From positions 22,561,979 through 22,625,978 of the forward strand of contig CM049321.1 in assembly GCA_026874595.1 (NCBI GenBank): a stretch of DNA of 64,000 nucleotides. The letters are read 5' to 3'. This DNA is from Sipunculus nudus. Taxonomy: Eukaryota; Annelida; Sipuncula; Golfingiida; Sipunculidae. Position 1 is the first letter of the stretch; each line of letters opens with the position of its first letter. The position numbers and the translations under genes were made by a program. Below, one piece after another: positions 44,941-57,577 of the stretch. The notes under the pieces were generated by a model. It had not been told where the DNA came from. It did not search any database and worked only from the letters and a program-made list of their open reading frames with translations.

Positions 44941-45236
44941 AATCAGGAATTTCTTCACATAGATGAGCAAATTAAGTGATTGACTAAAGGTATTTATGCT
45001 GTTGCAAACAAAAGAAAACTTAAAATTAATATAAGTGGGAACACCACAAAAGGAAACACCGTTGGGGAGTTTGTGAGCACAATTTGAACATCTGAAGCAA
45101 GGTTATCAGTACAGTGAAAAAGAGACCATAGGTAATAAATCTCAAGGCATTCAGGCAGTTCTGGAAAATGACAAGTCACCAAGAAACAAAGATATGGTAT
45201 AACTGGATTTCTTTCACGGAGATAAAAGCCGATTTA

Positions 45237-46805
45237 TTGGTAGTTACTTAATCATTGCTTGATAATGACGATAACGATGCATGACTAGGAACAAGTGAAA
45301 TTACATAAAAATGGCTTTTATATTTACTTTGTAAACCGTGGACATAGAGGGAGAATTGATATCATATATGATTAGGCCCTGCCTGTTCAGAGACAAACAG
45401 ACAGTTAGTTACAATCTATGCATCTTGTTACATAGAAAGAAACAAAATCAAGCAAGGTATGATTTATATCATCCACCTTATTCTGTTAGAAATCTAATAA
45501 CAAATGCAGGTTTCTTAGATGAATTCATGTATATACTTGCACACTATTTCACAACAGACTCAGACAACATTTTCATTGGTGACTTAACATCCATTTTAAT
45601 GATGAATCTAATTATGATGACGAAACACTAAGGGATACATTGGGTGCCCTTGGGCTTTCTTAGCCCGTGCATGTTCACACTCACACAGCTGGAAACATAT
45701 TAGATGTGGTAATCACTTAGGCGGGCAGTAATATCACAGTGACTAAATGTTTTATTAGGCCTTTTATTATTATCATCGTGCTGAATGTCTTTAAACTTAC
45801 AACTCCAAATTCAGCGGCATATCACAACTGAGTTAATAAAGAAAGTAAAAATAAATGAACAAAAAGAGATGGAAAAGGATCCTAATAAAATTACATTGTC
45901 TAACCAAATCAGTGAAATTGAAATATTAGTAAACAAGTGAGAAAGCTTTTTCCGAGTTATTCTGGACAAACATACGCCGCTCAAGCCTAAGAAATTAACC
46001 AGCAGAAAAAAGTGCCCATGGTATAATGAGGACATTGAAGAATAAAAAAGGAAAACTCAGACATAGAGACAGACGGAGGAAAAAACAGGACAGATTCAAC
46101 ACTGAAAGCTCTATAATAGGAACGGGCGAATTACAACAACATGCTTAAATCATCAAGGATCAATACATTAAGTGTGAAGAGAAAAGAATGTGGAGATAAC
46201 CTAAACAAAGTATGCAAGCTTGTTCCTGAGATTACCGGTTTTAATAAAGATAATCGCTAAAGGTTCTTTGTGATGAGTAATTAGCAAACGAATGTACCAT
46301 TTTTTTTCCTGATGAAATTAAGTCTGGGCGAATTTCCACGTTATCAGCCTGAAAAAAATGATGTAAAATCTTTGAATAATTTCAGGCCTCCAGCTCATAA
46401 AATATTAACAGTCATTATCAAATGTAGGCTAAGTAGGGGCTATGAAACAGGTGTAGCGGTAACCGTTCTTCTTAAGAAAATGTTTCGAACAAGGTCTTGA
46501 GTTAACATGTTCGAATTACAGATGTGTGAATAATTTACTTTTTCTCTTGGCGGTATTCGAGGAGGCACCTTAGTTTGATTTCATTCAACCCACTGACAGC
46601 CAAGTATTAACGCCATATTATCGGTCAGCAAGGAAAAAAAAAACCAACTTGTATGAAATGATACTTATGAAACTGACTACTGACTTACTATTGTCTATGA
46701 TACTTGATGGATTGGTTCCGGAAATGGTTTGACTGTTATCTAAGACACAAATCATGTAAAGTAAAACAGGTGATAAATCTTCAAGGATTATGGATATAAT
46801 TTTTT
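45237..46805 (+). pseudogene. CR1/L2-like LINE remnant, second copy
   Basis: Same element as 1,527-3,520. Readable pieces: YHPPYSVRN near 45,465, GDL near 45,580 (frameshift inside the GDxN block), AGNILDVVIT near 45,690, and LNNFRPP near 46,370. Multiple stops. Its 3-prime end is cut off at the start of relic D exon 3. Confidence 0.75.
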
Positions 46806-47489
46806 TCCTAAAATCGAGCTGCCATGTCTACCAGGAAGAGTGGAAATAATAAAGTTTAACAAAACATCTTGGGCTCCAATCATCACACAGAAGGTAAGTC
46901 ATGTTTTTATTAGTCAGCTCCTTCAATTCAGCGGCGGACTGCAAAGTAACTGCAGGCTTTGCTGTGTATCGGAACAAGGTAGTTGGTACATTCGAGACTT
47001 AATGGTTAACCCGGCATAGTCCGCTCTTACAGGTCGAAAATACTGGCGATGTGCCAACCCCTAGGGACTTTATACAACAAGCTTGCTATCAAAAGCAGGG
47101 AAGATGAAACAGAATGTACTTTGAGTTACTAGTGGGTGAGAAGAGTAAGCTAATTGGGGAATTTAAATGAGGTCAATGTAAAATATAAGTATGTGGTTTC
47201 TGGAAAAGGGAGGTTTTAACGTTTAACTACCGTCTATTTTTTGTTGTTGTACATATGCATAACACAATTAGGGAATATTGAAAGTAAACTTTTCTCAGGT
47301 AGGCCCCTTAACCATCAATCAACAAACAGTGCCACCAACAGGCCGCCAACAAAACTAAAACGGCTTACATATTTATTTGTGAATGTTATATTATTTTAAT
47401 TAGCTTTTTCATTTAATAAGTGCAATCTTTACCTCCCGATTATTTTTATAAGTCAGACTGGTCAAACAAAACATGTATTAATGGTAGAA

Positions 47490-47519
47490 AGATGATATAT
47501 ATATATAAATAAATATATA

Positions 47520-47569
<50 letters not shown>

Positions 47570-47570
47570 T
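47490..47570. repeat. (TA)n microsatellite
   Basis: Interrupted TA tract between relic exons 3 and 4. Confidence 0.95.
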
Positions 47571-47949
47571 ACATCCGTGTTTTTAATTATATCTCTGGCT
47601 AACGGTTCGCCGTCATTGAGTTGGTAAGTGTGTATGATATAACAGGGAAGCATGTACGAGGTATTTAAGATATGGATGTCTGTTTTGAACTGCTGTCTAT
47701 GGTAAAAAATTCGGGTTATTTGCATCACAAACACAGATGTACATATTACTACAATTGTTATATGAAGGTAAATGCTTCTTTATTTAAATTTAGAACTCTA
47801 TTTTATAGGTGACTGTTTTGAGAAAGAGGGACAAAAAAGAATAGGGTTTCCAGGGATCAGGACTTCTACATGAAGGAGAATCAAAAGTAACATTCTACAG
47901 TGATAGTATGAAACATTTTATTACAATTTAGCTAATGACCGGATAATAT

Positions 47950-49780
47950 TGATTTTTCCTTAAATTTAGTCACCGACCTAAATTTTGCTAAAAAAATTAA
48001 TTTCCCCCCTATGGAACTTACGACTTAGTCCTCGTTGGTAATATTTTACAGAGGTTAACACACTGTGGACGCTTTCTTTCATTTTTTTTCCTTAGTTTTG
48101 GTATAATCTCTCCATTAATATGTCTTAATATCTCCATCGAAAGGTGGAGCACTGTATCTAATATGGGTTAACAATATGATGAACAATTTTCCAAGAAAAT
48201 ATATCCATATCTTCAACAGCATCGTATACGATGAAACCGTGGTTGTTAGATTTTATATTATACATTTTCCCTTGGTTTGTGCAACTCGTCATTACAAACT
48301 AAATTTATAATAACAAAAAAGCATTTAGTAACTTCTTAATAAATTAACAAATACCGATATATACATAAAATCAATGTGGAAAACATGCATTTCTCCCCGG
48401 TGACATTTTTGAAGAGGTCCCATGGAACGTTTTTACCTAATATGTTGGGATCTGCATCAAGCCAAATCAATATCTTATTGTTTTTATTATAATCATTCAA
48501 TTAATTATGCAAAATATAAAGTATTATCTGTTACAATTCGTGTACGAAAACAACAACAAAAAACTCCATTTTTTTAAAGTTATCTTTAATCCCACAGTAT
48601 TTACCTGTATAAATATAAAACGTACACACATTTAATCCTTAATAATTCATGATTGACTTAAAAACGCTTAGATCATGTCAACAGACATATGAGATGAAGA
48701 TGTAGTCCCGTTAATGAGCGGCATAGAGCGTACCCAGTGAGGCGATTCTGTACTTGTAACTGTCACGAAAAGCATGGTGTTCATATATAAAAAGAAACTA
48801 CACAATTAAAATTTAAATCTCATTAATCTGCAAAAAATACCTGAAGATCTAGCTGAAGACACATTTGAATTAGATACTGCTATCTAATAAACTTACGACT
48901 GCATAACGTATGTTTAACTCGTTTGTATAATGGTAAAATAACCTCACCTTTAAATACTAGTGTTTATCATGAAAAGAACGGCTGTTAGATAAAAATTCAT
49001 AAATGCAAATATTGTTACAAGGCGTTTAATTTGACGGAGAAAAAACTTTAATATGCATATTTTAATATATCTAATGAAAATGTTATTATGAAGGTTTAAT
49101 ATCCCGTTTATTTATGAATCATCAATGGTATATGCATAACAATTATTAGTCAACTGTATTTCACTTATCTTTATAATTTCAGAAATGTGTATTAAGACCA
49201 TTATGTAATATAATACGGTTTGTTACATCAATTTTTTTTATGTAAACCCTTTTTTATGTAGAAGATATAGTTAAATGTCAAATGATATAATTCTTAGTTG
49301 CAACTTCGGCTGAGCAGTTTAGCTTGCCCGGGATGTGTGTTTGATCAGGACAAACAAGTACCCCACTTTGATGTGGTCAGATTAGTACGCCGACGATCAT
49401 TAATTAATTAGATCTGCCAATATTTTTGTCTTTCTGGTTTGAACAAGTTGGCCGGGCGCTATGTTGACACACAACCGGCTTGGGTAATGCTGACCAGAGA
49501 CTGTGACGAGCCCAATTTGATCTTGAGGTAGTGAAGCCTAAAACAACGCGTCCGGTGGGATGCGTAATTGATTCTTTATTGGTCCATTCACGAACTGTCC
49601 CGAATATTTCATGTAACTTATTTCATGTAAGCGTGAGTTGTGTTGTGAATAAAAACAAGAACACACCCACGGACAGGGATGAATACACAGCCTCCTGACG
49701 GAAGAAAATTTCTGTGGCATGAATACCCAACGAATTAATTTCGACTCCATAATTTCTTTTGTAACTGCAATCTATCAGAT
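47950..49780. other. Relic D intron-like sequence, nothing recognised
   Basis: No trace of exons 5 or 6 and no other gene. The minus-strand open frames at 49,538-49,750 and 49,775-50,212 are unsupported; the latter is antisense to relic exon 7. Confidence 0.4.
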
Positions 49781-50029
49781 TATCAATGTTCTTGCCAGTT
49801 GACGCTTGTTCAGTATCCTTCCAAACGTGAATGAAAGCTTCCTTGCCCCTGCACTCTCGACAACAATTATATGGAAATCGAAGTGGATATGGAAATCGAC
49901 GGTGAAGAAGGAAACGACATCTGTCGATGTGTCAGAGAGGACAAATGGAGAATGGCGCTCAAAGTAACTTACCTTCTTCAGTATTGCAAAGTGGATATAT
50001 GTGACATATCCCACTGTCATTTGCATATG

Positions 50030-50230
50030 TATTTCTGTAGTGCTCAGTTTAGTTCGTTCCCCAAAAAAGCATATTCGGCATAAGATGTATATGTGGAAGA
50101 AAATTTGTGTTCTTGGGGTACATGGTTCGCTACAGATATTGGACATGTAACATGTCGACCACATGTTTTGTGTCAGCATATTGCTTTCTGCATACTCACG
50201 CGTTTTAAACATCCAAACTTTGGTCTTAGG
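50030..50230 (+). pseudogene. Relic C exon-1-like region
   Basis: 'gtgctcagtttagttcgttccc' and 'ggcataagatgtatatg' match the secondary exon 1 copies at 12,421 and 28,521. It starts some 70 bases after relic D exon 7, so the D/C junction lies here. Confidence 0.5.
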
Positions 50231-51396
50231 ATTTATTAAAAATGGTTTAAATCCCCAGAAAAAAGATATGCATGAATAATCTTAACGTCAATTTTCAGAA
50301 TATACTATGGTATTTTGATTTCCGATCATCCCCTCATGTCCATCTGTTTGTTTTTTTCTATAAAAAAAATAATTGTTTTATTTCAAGGGAAAACGTGACA
50401 GTTAAGGGAAGTAGATTAAAGGACCTAATTTTCAATCAGTTAAATAAATACCTACCTAATAGCTTTCTCAAGAAAAAAAATAAAATTTAACAACATATCA
50501 GACCAACTTGCGGCAAACAAGTTATTTGTCAAATGCAAAATTAGCATCAATAGATAGCTGTTGATTGGATGGTGTTATGTAAACACTCTAAAATATAACG
50601 TACTCAAAGAAAGGTGGCTATTCATGCAGGAACACATCTTATCTGTCGTATCATCAGAAAGAAACCGAACAGTTGTTAACAATTAATTGAAAATTATCTT
50701 AAAAACAGGTGGGCATAGGATGGTGGAACGGACTTTATTTGCTATTTTTTGTAAAAGTCCTGTATGATTATAAAATAATATTTAATCGTAAATATATAAA
50801 TAGCATGTAGTCAAATACAAATAATATCTATTACCCCAGAAAATATACAGATTTATATTATATCTAGGCTAGAGCCCTATTGGTCATCGCCAAGGTTACC
50901 TGTGAATCAATGTAATGAGCTGAATCAACTTTTGTATTATGCCTTCGTTTAATTTTGACATTTGGTTAATGAATCATATACAGCATTTTGTTTCTCGATT
51001 TTAGAAACGACAGACAGTGAAAAATGTAAACTAGAATTCAGCATAATCTGGACGAAAACACATCGGGAATTTATTATACTGCGGATAGAACTTTCTGGAC
51101 TATGCATATCGGAAAACCTAGGACAGTTCGTCTTTCAAGACGAACAAACGCTAAGTGAGTCTTTCGTGTATTTCCATGTAATAATTATTGACATGGAATG
51201 TGAATAATGTGACCTGTGTGAGCTTGTGGTTGTAAAATATATTTGAGATATATGTCACCAAATGCATTTCCTTATTAACAGCCTGGAATTAAGATTGGTC
51301 ATCAGAGAATAAATAATTATAGTATAAGAGACTATAAAAGATAATAAAATCCCATAGAGCCATTGATAATCCAGTGTGACTGAAATGCCATTCAGT

Positions 51397-51400
<4 letters not shown>

Positions 51401-51446
<46 letters not shown>
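51401..51446. repeat. (TA)n microsatellite
   Basis: In relic C intron 2, at the place of the 13,741 and 29,923 tracts; a (TG)n follows at 51,611-51,635. Confidence 0.95.
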
Positions 51447-51450
<4 letters not shown>

Positions 51451-53019
51451 CAAAGTAATACAAATAGAAATATATTACATCAGAGTAAAAGTGCTTAACC
51501 ATGCAGGGGAGCATTAATAATTATCGTTTCCATCAGTTTTTCTTCATGTACGACAGAACTGTTTCGTGAGTACAGCCGACCAGCCGCCGGCTACCTCTTC
51601 AGTACCTGAATATGTGTGTGTGTGTGTGTGTGTGTCCTGGTTAATCGGCTGAAACTGGCCTTTTTTAAAAAAAAATGTCAAATACATTTACATTTTGTCC
51701 ATTTTTGTATCTTTTTTTATTCAGAAAGTATCCTTCTCTATCCTTAATATTATGCAATAAGGTTTATCTTTTGAAAATTTGTGTACGATTAAATTACACC
51801 ATATCCAAATATTATACTGATAGATTTGTTATTTAATAATAATTGGCCAGACACATAAAGACAAAAAATACAAAGTTGAATACGGCTTATATGAGAAATA
51901 ATAAGCAGCTTTTTCAGTCATAATGTTCTTATAAAAGATGCACTACCTTTAATCTCAATTACCTGTCTCAATTTCATTGTTTTGCATTTTATTTTATTAA
52001 AATATCCTATCTTTACAGATGTACGTTGAATTTTATTGATTTAAATATTCTGTACCTGAAATTTACCTTTCTGTGCTTTAAAATATATGTATTATTATTA
52101 AATAAATTCCATTTTTTTTTTAATGATATTTATACAGGGTGTTAAATGACCGCCATTTCTCCAAGATGGCGACGGAAATAATGCAATCATCGATTTTTAG
52201 TTGTACTATGGCCGAACTTTCGAAAACAAAACTACGTTTGCAAAATTCCATATAAATATTTCACACAGTAACATTACCTGACCTTACATTTTCCATTTAA
52301 CAAAAGCGGCCTTAATTCGAGCGAGCAATCCGTTAACACGTTTGCATGTTTTCATCTGTCCAATTCAGCAAGAGCAAAAGTCGACAGATAACGCTGCGAT
52401 GCCCATCAGAAGAAGTGAAAATTATCAAGATTCAAAAAAGATCCGCGGACCAAAACATCATACAAAACGAAAGTCATGTAGCAGATAGTAGATAATGTCT
52501 TATTACATTCTTTCAACTTAGCTCCTTCCATTCAAGCGCTGCTTTCAAAGATACTGCAGTAGTTGCTGTATATCGCCACAAGGTATAGCCAAGGTTTTAA
52601 TTTTCGTAGAAATTGTTGAATTCGCAATCGCCCGCTCTTATTGTTCGAAACATTTCTGGTCAATTATTAACCCCTGGGAGCAATATACAGCAAGCCGTGC
52701 AATTAAATGCAGTGTAATATATTACATGATATATGATAAGTGACCAGTGCATAACGGAGAATAAACTTATGGGAAAATAAGGTCTTTTCTTCGGATTTAA
52801 TCCTAAACCTTTCCATTTTAAAACGTACACCCATTATTCGAACAAACTGCTATGTAAGCTTAATGTAAGTTTTAATGTATGTCACACCACTAAAGATGTT
52901 AATGAAGACGTTCTTTTAAAAGTCAAACCAACTGGCTGAGTTCATGCATATGCAAAAAAAAAAATTAATAAGACAAGCGTAAACAAAATAATATTTTAAA
53001 GAAATAAGACATCTTTCTC

Positions 53020-53840
53020 TGGAGAGACGTCACATATGTACAAGTACTGAAAACTACAAAAGACGAGTTCCTTTTTTACACTCCTCTTGATCACATGTGA
53101 CATAAGAATGTTACACTGGTCGCCTCATTAATTGCTCGCCCTCTATACATAGTATAATCAGTCCATTTATAGATACACGGAGCTTCAGCCACTAAAAGCT
53201 CCTCAATGGATTACTGGTTTGCCTTTCGTGGCACAGGTCAAACAGCAAAACTAATTAACGCACAGATTATTCTATCTGGACACAGAATCAATGTCTTTCC
53301 CAGTTGATGTCTCCTGAAATTATCCAGCTATAGGTAGCCAACTATGCTTCCACAAAGCGATTTCCAGTACGTCTACAGGTACGCGGTTAAATAAAGTCCT
53401 CGGTCTGTTCCTGGAAGCGCTCACAATAGGTATAAATCGTCAGTTTTATAAGCCCGTCGGAAAATATACGATACCCACTCTGAAGTCGGTAACAGACTAA
53501 TCATCGTGGCCGTCCTGAGAGTCCGACTATTACGCTTATACACATCATCTCTAAGCTGTCTCGACTCTGATACACGCAGACCTGCTTCCTAGACTGCAGA
53601 TATCATCACGCAACACCGGTTGCATGTCGTCCTGGTCGGAATATTGTATCCAATTATCTTCTTAACCACGTCTTATATATGCTTGCAGAAGACACGTTCC
53701 GACCGTCTCCTGACCAAACTAAATTAAACAGGTGCCCTTCCTTTGAAACCTACTAGAAACACTCGTTACTATAGAGACCGCAAACAGAGACGGCTCCGAC
53801 GGAATTAAACTGTACTAAAATTAACATCAAGCGAGATAAC
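53020..53840. repeat. Conserved GC-richer block, relic C
   Basis: Third copy of the intron 3 block, e.g. 'gcggttaaataaagtcctcg' at 53,381 also found at 31,531. Confidence 0.6.
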
Positions 53841-54034
53841 CGAAGTTCTAACGCTAATATCTAAACATGATACTCCATACAAATACATTACAAATACTGT
53901 TCGAGTCTCAGTAAAATTCATTTGTTGCCCCTACTTTGCACAGACCTGTTTTTTTGCGGTTCTTTTATAGCGCTAATATTTCTATGTTTTCAAGTACTCA
54001 ATATTTTTTTAAATATTTTAAGAAACAGAGTTCG

Positions 54035-54036
<2 letters not shown>

Positions 54037-54080
<44 letters not shown>
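54037..54080. repeat. (TA)n microsatellite
   Basis: Counterpart of the intron 4 tracts in genes A and B. Confidence 0.95.
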
Positions 54081-54082
<2 letters not shown>

Positions 54083-54949
54083 TATTTCCAAAAACATAAG
54101 AACTGAATATTTGCCAGCCTCTGAATACATGATGTGTGTTAAGGCTCAATTAAAATAAGACTGCACTTAAAAGTATAAGTTTGGTCTTCTACGAGGTCTG
54201 CTTTTAATAAATAAAGTGGAATCTATAAACAAACCATGAATATGGATTCTCAGACAGCAAGCCTCCACTTTGTGTAGCTCCGTATTGTATGATGTTCCAA
54301 ACCATGGTTGCATTATCTTTTGTGCCCAAAATTACAAGGGTCATAAGTGACTGTACATTTATGAATATTCCTAATTGACGTTCCTGAATCCGAATCATAT
54401 TACAGATCTACCCCAAAAATCTAATCGATTCTTCATCCGTCCATTCCCGAATTGCCTTGTAAATTTAATGAGATTCCTTTCACGATTGTGTGAATTTCAT
54501 TTTGTTCAAAAACACAAACGCGCATTTACAAACGAGAATGAAGGCATACCTTCCTGGCAGTGGCATTAGAGTAAACTGCTGTTATATTCTACTAGTTAAA
54601 TATTTTGACAAGTTCCTTATATTAGATGACACATGTTCCATGCCAATTACAGGGTCATTAGAAAGGTTCTGTGTTCTAATCAGGTAAGTTTGAGTACCAA
54701 ACTTGTTTGTTTTGATTCAATAACTTCTTTTGTTATCGAGTGGTTATGAACATAATTATTATTTAAATGTTTTTGCCAGATAACCCTTGTTGTGTATCCC
54801 TCCAAACGTGAGTGGAAGCTTCGATGCCCCTGCAATCTCGCAAGCGGTAATGTGGAAATCGACTTATCCGTGACGAAGGAGAAAACGACAGCTGGCTCTC
54901 GGTCAGTGACAGGAAGTTTTAAAGGAAACAGATGCAGTACTTCAAAAGT

Positions 54950-55165
54950 TAAGGGATTTAAATAAATCCTACTTATTCGCAGATATGACCATGAAAACCA
55001 AGGTCAAGGTCGCCCGTCTTTAAATATAACCGAAATCTAGATAGCAACAATTTATATATCAAATTTGAAGAAGAGATTTGTTGTTCTTTAAAAGATATGG
55101 GGTAAACAAAGTCCTATTTCTCAGCAGATTTGACTTGAAAAGCACAGTTAAGGTCAGCCTTTTTT
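54950..55165. repeat. Two tandem copies of a repeat of about 150 bp
   Basis: 'aaataaatcctac...cgcagatatgacc' near 54,958 and 'aaacaaagtcctat...agcagatttgac' near 55,104, each followed by an AGGTCA-rich stretch. It starts directly where relic C homology ends. Confidence 0.55.
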
Positions 55166-55169
55166 AAAA

Positions 55170-56780
55170 CATGTCTGGCACCTTGGTGGAAACAATATGT
55201 GGGTCACATTTGAAGAATAAAAATTATAACTGGAGAAAAGTATATTTAAATATTCATGGGTTTAATAAGAGAAGACGTGAGCTTATCTGCGTATCTGAAT
55301 CCTCCCCCACCAACTTTGATGATAAATCGACGCCACTGATTGTATATTATATATTCTTGATATATGTATCAATTCTGTGTATTTATACATAAGTATAATA
55401 TGTATATAACTTACATATACATAGAAAAATCACGTGCTTTGTTTAAAAGGAAAATCGTGTGTGTGGGGGAGGGGGATCCATATTAGGTGAGGCCACCATT
55501 GCTCGTACCTTCAATAATGCATCTCACTAAAATCTACCCTAGATATATCCCAAATATTATGTCTTTACGTCCACTAAATATTATTGGAATACTTATATAC
55601 AGTTCAGATATGCTATGTCCCTCAATTCTGAACATTATTATTCATTATTTGAATATAATTTAAATAATCTCCATTTTCATATATTGATCAACATCCTATC
55701 GTCTTACAATTATGATATTCACTGAGACAATTAATTTGTTGACATAGCCTTTATTTCAGTACGTTAAAATGAAATATAATTTGATATTATGAAAAATCTG
55801 TAAATATATTTCAAGATATATTCTAGAGCCTGGTGGAAAAGGAACAAAGATCATTTATGGAAGCAGTACTGAGAAATAACATTTCCAGGATTAGAGAGGT
55901 TGAAAAAATTTTACTGACTATCAATGGCTGACATATACTGTAATTTACTATTATTCAAGATCGATATAGAGGTCATAAATCTTAACAATATTGGTTGCAA
56001 TGCATGTACCTGCTTTACATAAACTTTCTAAGGCTAAACCCATGTGCATATAACAAGGTGTAATGCATTACCCAAATAAGGTACTAAAATACTTATTTAA
56101 CTAGGACTACAAAGCAGTGTAATGGGATGCAATGGTTGATCACGCAATTTGGTAAATACCAAAAGGATAAGAGAAAAATAAAACGTAATATAATAACAAT
56201 CTCCAGGAAACCAAAGACAAAGGGTTCTGCAGGATTAACAAGCTAAAATATGCAAATAGAGAATCTCACAGTTGGATCGTTTCTTATCAATCTAGTCTGA
56301 TCAGCGCCCGTTCCTCAGTATTCCAGACTCTCCAGACTAAGGAAGAAATTGTAAGATTTGGTTGCTATACAAATGAGTATCCTTTTAATGCCGATCAAGA
56401 TATCGTTTTGAGCTTTGCTGTGATATTCCCATGATGCTTGCTGTTATATACACATTTGAAATTAAATTACTGTTTGTACAGTTGAAAGAAATGTTTTAAT
56501 ACATTATTTTATGTTCACGTGCTGCAAACATCGCGCTTGTATTAAATACAATGTATGTATGTATTTACATATATTTTTTGCCTAAGGCATATAATTTTTA
56601 TTTCCTTGAACAAATTTAGATATTGTCTTGGCTGTCCTCAAGCCAATGAAAGCGGATTTATACAGACAATCAGCTGATAATCATCCTATATGCAATCATC
56701 CACAAGTCGGCATTGTTTCACAAAGCACAGCTTCAATCCTAAACGGATCTACTTTATACCAGTGGAGGTCGTTATTTAGG
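55170..56780. other. Sequence without a supported gene
   Basis: AT-rich. A 73-codon frame (55,171-55,392) and a TG/G-rich run near 55,456-55,477 are all I see. A splice-like minus-strand stretch near 56,330 is discussed under rejected items. Confidence 0.35.
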
Positions 56781-56918
56781 TATAAATAGTCTGGTCCCAT
56801 CAACAAATGTTTCCCCATTTAAAAAATTCTATCTCTGCACCAGTTGCTTTCCACTTCCAGACTCCATCATTACCCCTAAAACCAGAAGTCCAGTACCCGG
56901 CCCATGTCTTCAACATAG
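56781..56918 (+). CDS. Candidate first coding exon with TATA-like box
   Basis: TATAAATA (56,781-56,788), ATG at 56,807, then 37 open codons to a good donor ATAG|gtaagc at 56,918/56,919. The peptide includes SLPLKPEVQYPAHVFNI. Against it: a TATA box there predicts a start site near 56,812, just after the ATG, and no downstream exon was found. It could also be an internal exon using the acceptor ccacttccag at 56,860. No family recognised. Confidence 0.2.
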
Positions 56919-57364
56919 GTAAGCCTATGATGGATATAGTAAATTATACATACAAACGTTGACACACACAAACACATATGTCTGTGTGTGTGCGTATCTG
57001 GTTGATGAATGTATGAATGCATACATATATTCCACATTATGGTTGAATCCAAAACTAAACTAACCATATCAATGTGAAAATAACAATTACCATATGTATG
57101 TGTATAAATATATATTCACAAATCATGATATCACAACCTCTGTGTGGTAAAAAAATCAACGGCAGAGAGTAAATATATCAATAGAAATATTAATTACTTG
57201 AGATGGGGTCCTGCTTTATATCATTTCCTTATGACAAAGGATTAAATCCAAAGCCAGTAATCCAAGTTACGCTGTCGGAAAAATTCTTGGCCGATAAAAC
57301 TTGATTTAAATCTGCATTTTATTATACGCATATAAGGAGAAAAAAAATCTTTACGCAAACTAAC

Positions 57365-57577
57365 CTTTAACAAACAACTCTTCCTTCTTTATGATATGTT
57401 CAAGGTGGTTCATCTCCATTTCTGTTTCAATGCTGACAAGCTTGGCTCCATCTGAACCACAGATTGCTTCAGCCTCGGTAAGTTCATGGAGTGTTTTGTT
57501 GTCGAATTTATAGCATGATTTCTCATTATCTATTCTCAACATGAACGTATAGCCATAACCTTTGGGGCACGGAGGTT
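57365..57577 (-). CDS. C-type lectin domain exon (N-terminal half)
   Basis: 213 bases on the minus strand, acceptor ttttag, donor AAAG|gttagt, phase 1 at both ends. Encodes PPCPKGYGYTFM, KSCYKF, EAEAICGSDGAKLVSIETE. This is the start of a C-type lectin-like fold: C-P-x-G-Y, S-C-Y, and A-E-x-x-C-x-x-x-G-A-x-L-V-S-I-x-(T/S)-x-x-E. The half with the WND and EPN/QPD-type carbohydrate motifs is not visible, so sugar binding cannot be judged. It joins in frame to the exon at 58,152-58,319. Confidence 0.75.

Larger units (their letters stand above)
43785..46805 (+). repeat. Repeat block X', copy of 1-3,520
   Basis: Parallel copy of block X, ending where copy D exon 3 begins. 43,785-45,236 has no coding features beyond small unsupported open frames. 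Confidence 0.7.
46809..49963 (+). pseudogene. Relic D of the PLAT-like gene (exons 3, 4, 7)
   Basis: Exon 3 (about 46,815-46,893) reads LPCLPGRVEIIKF... with a good donor AAG|gtaagt and supports the ancestral frame. Exon 4 (47,809-47,906) has TAG at 47,842. Exon 7 (49,799-49,963) has TGA at 49,832 and a kept gtaact donor. Exons 1, 2, 5, 6 and 8 are not found. It is the most diverged copy. Confidence 0.75.
51014..54925 (+). pseudogene. Relic C of the PLAT-like gene (exons 2, 3, 7)
   Basis: Exon 2 (51,014-51,154) is one base short overall from several indels. Exon 3 (52,369-52,468) has no stop but its donor is mutated from gtaagt to gaaagt. Exon 7 (54,780 to about 54,925) is open but its donor end is lost where homology stops. 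Exons 4, 5 and 6 are deleted and exon 8 is missing. The GC-richer intron 3 block (53,020-53,840) remains. Confidence 0.8.

Noticed and set aside
49775-50212. 145-codon open frame on the minus strand
   Set aside because: It is antisense to relic D exon 7 and runs through the D/C junction; no recognisable protein features.
56290-56345. Second lectin-domain exon on the minus strand (acceptor-like ttcttccttag near 56,340)
   Set aside because: The frame compatible with the lectin exon stops quickly, and no WND or closing cysteine motif appears.
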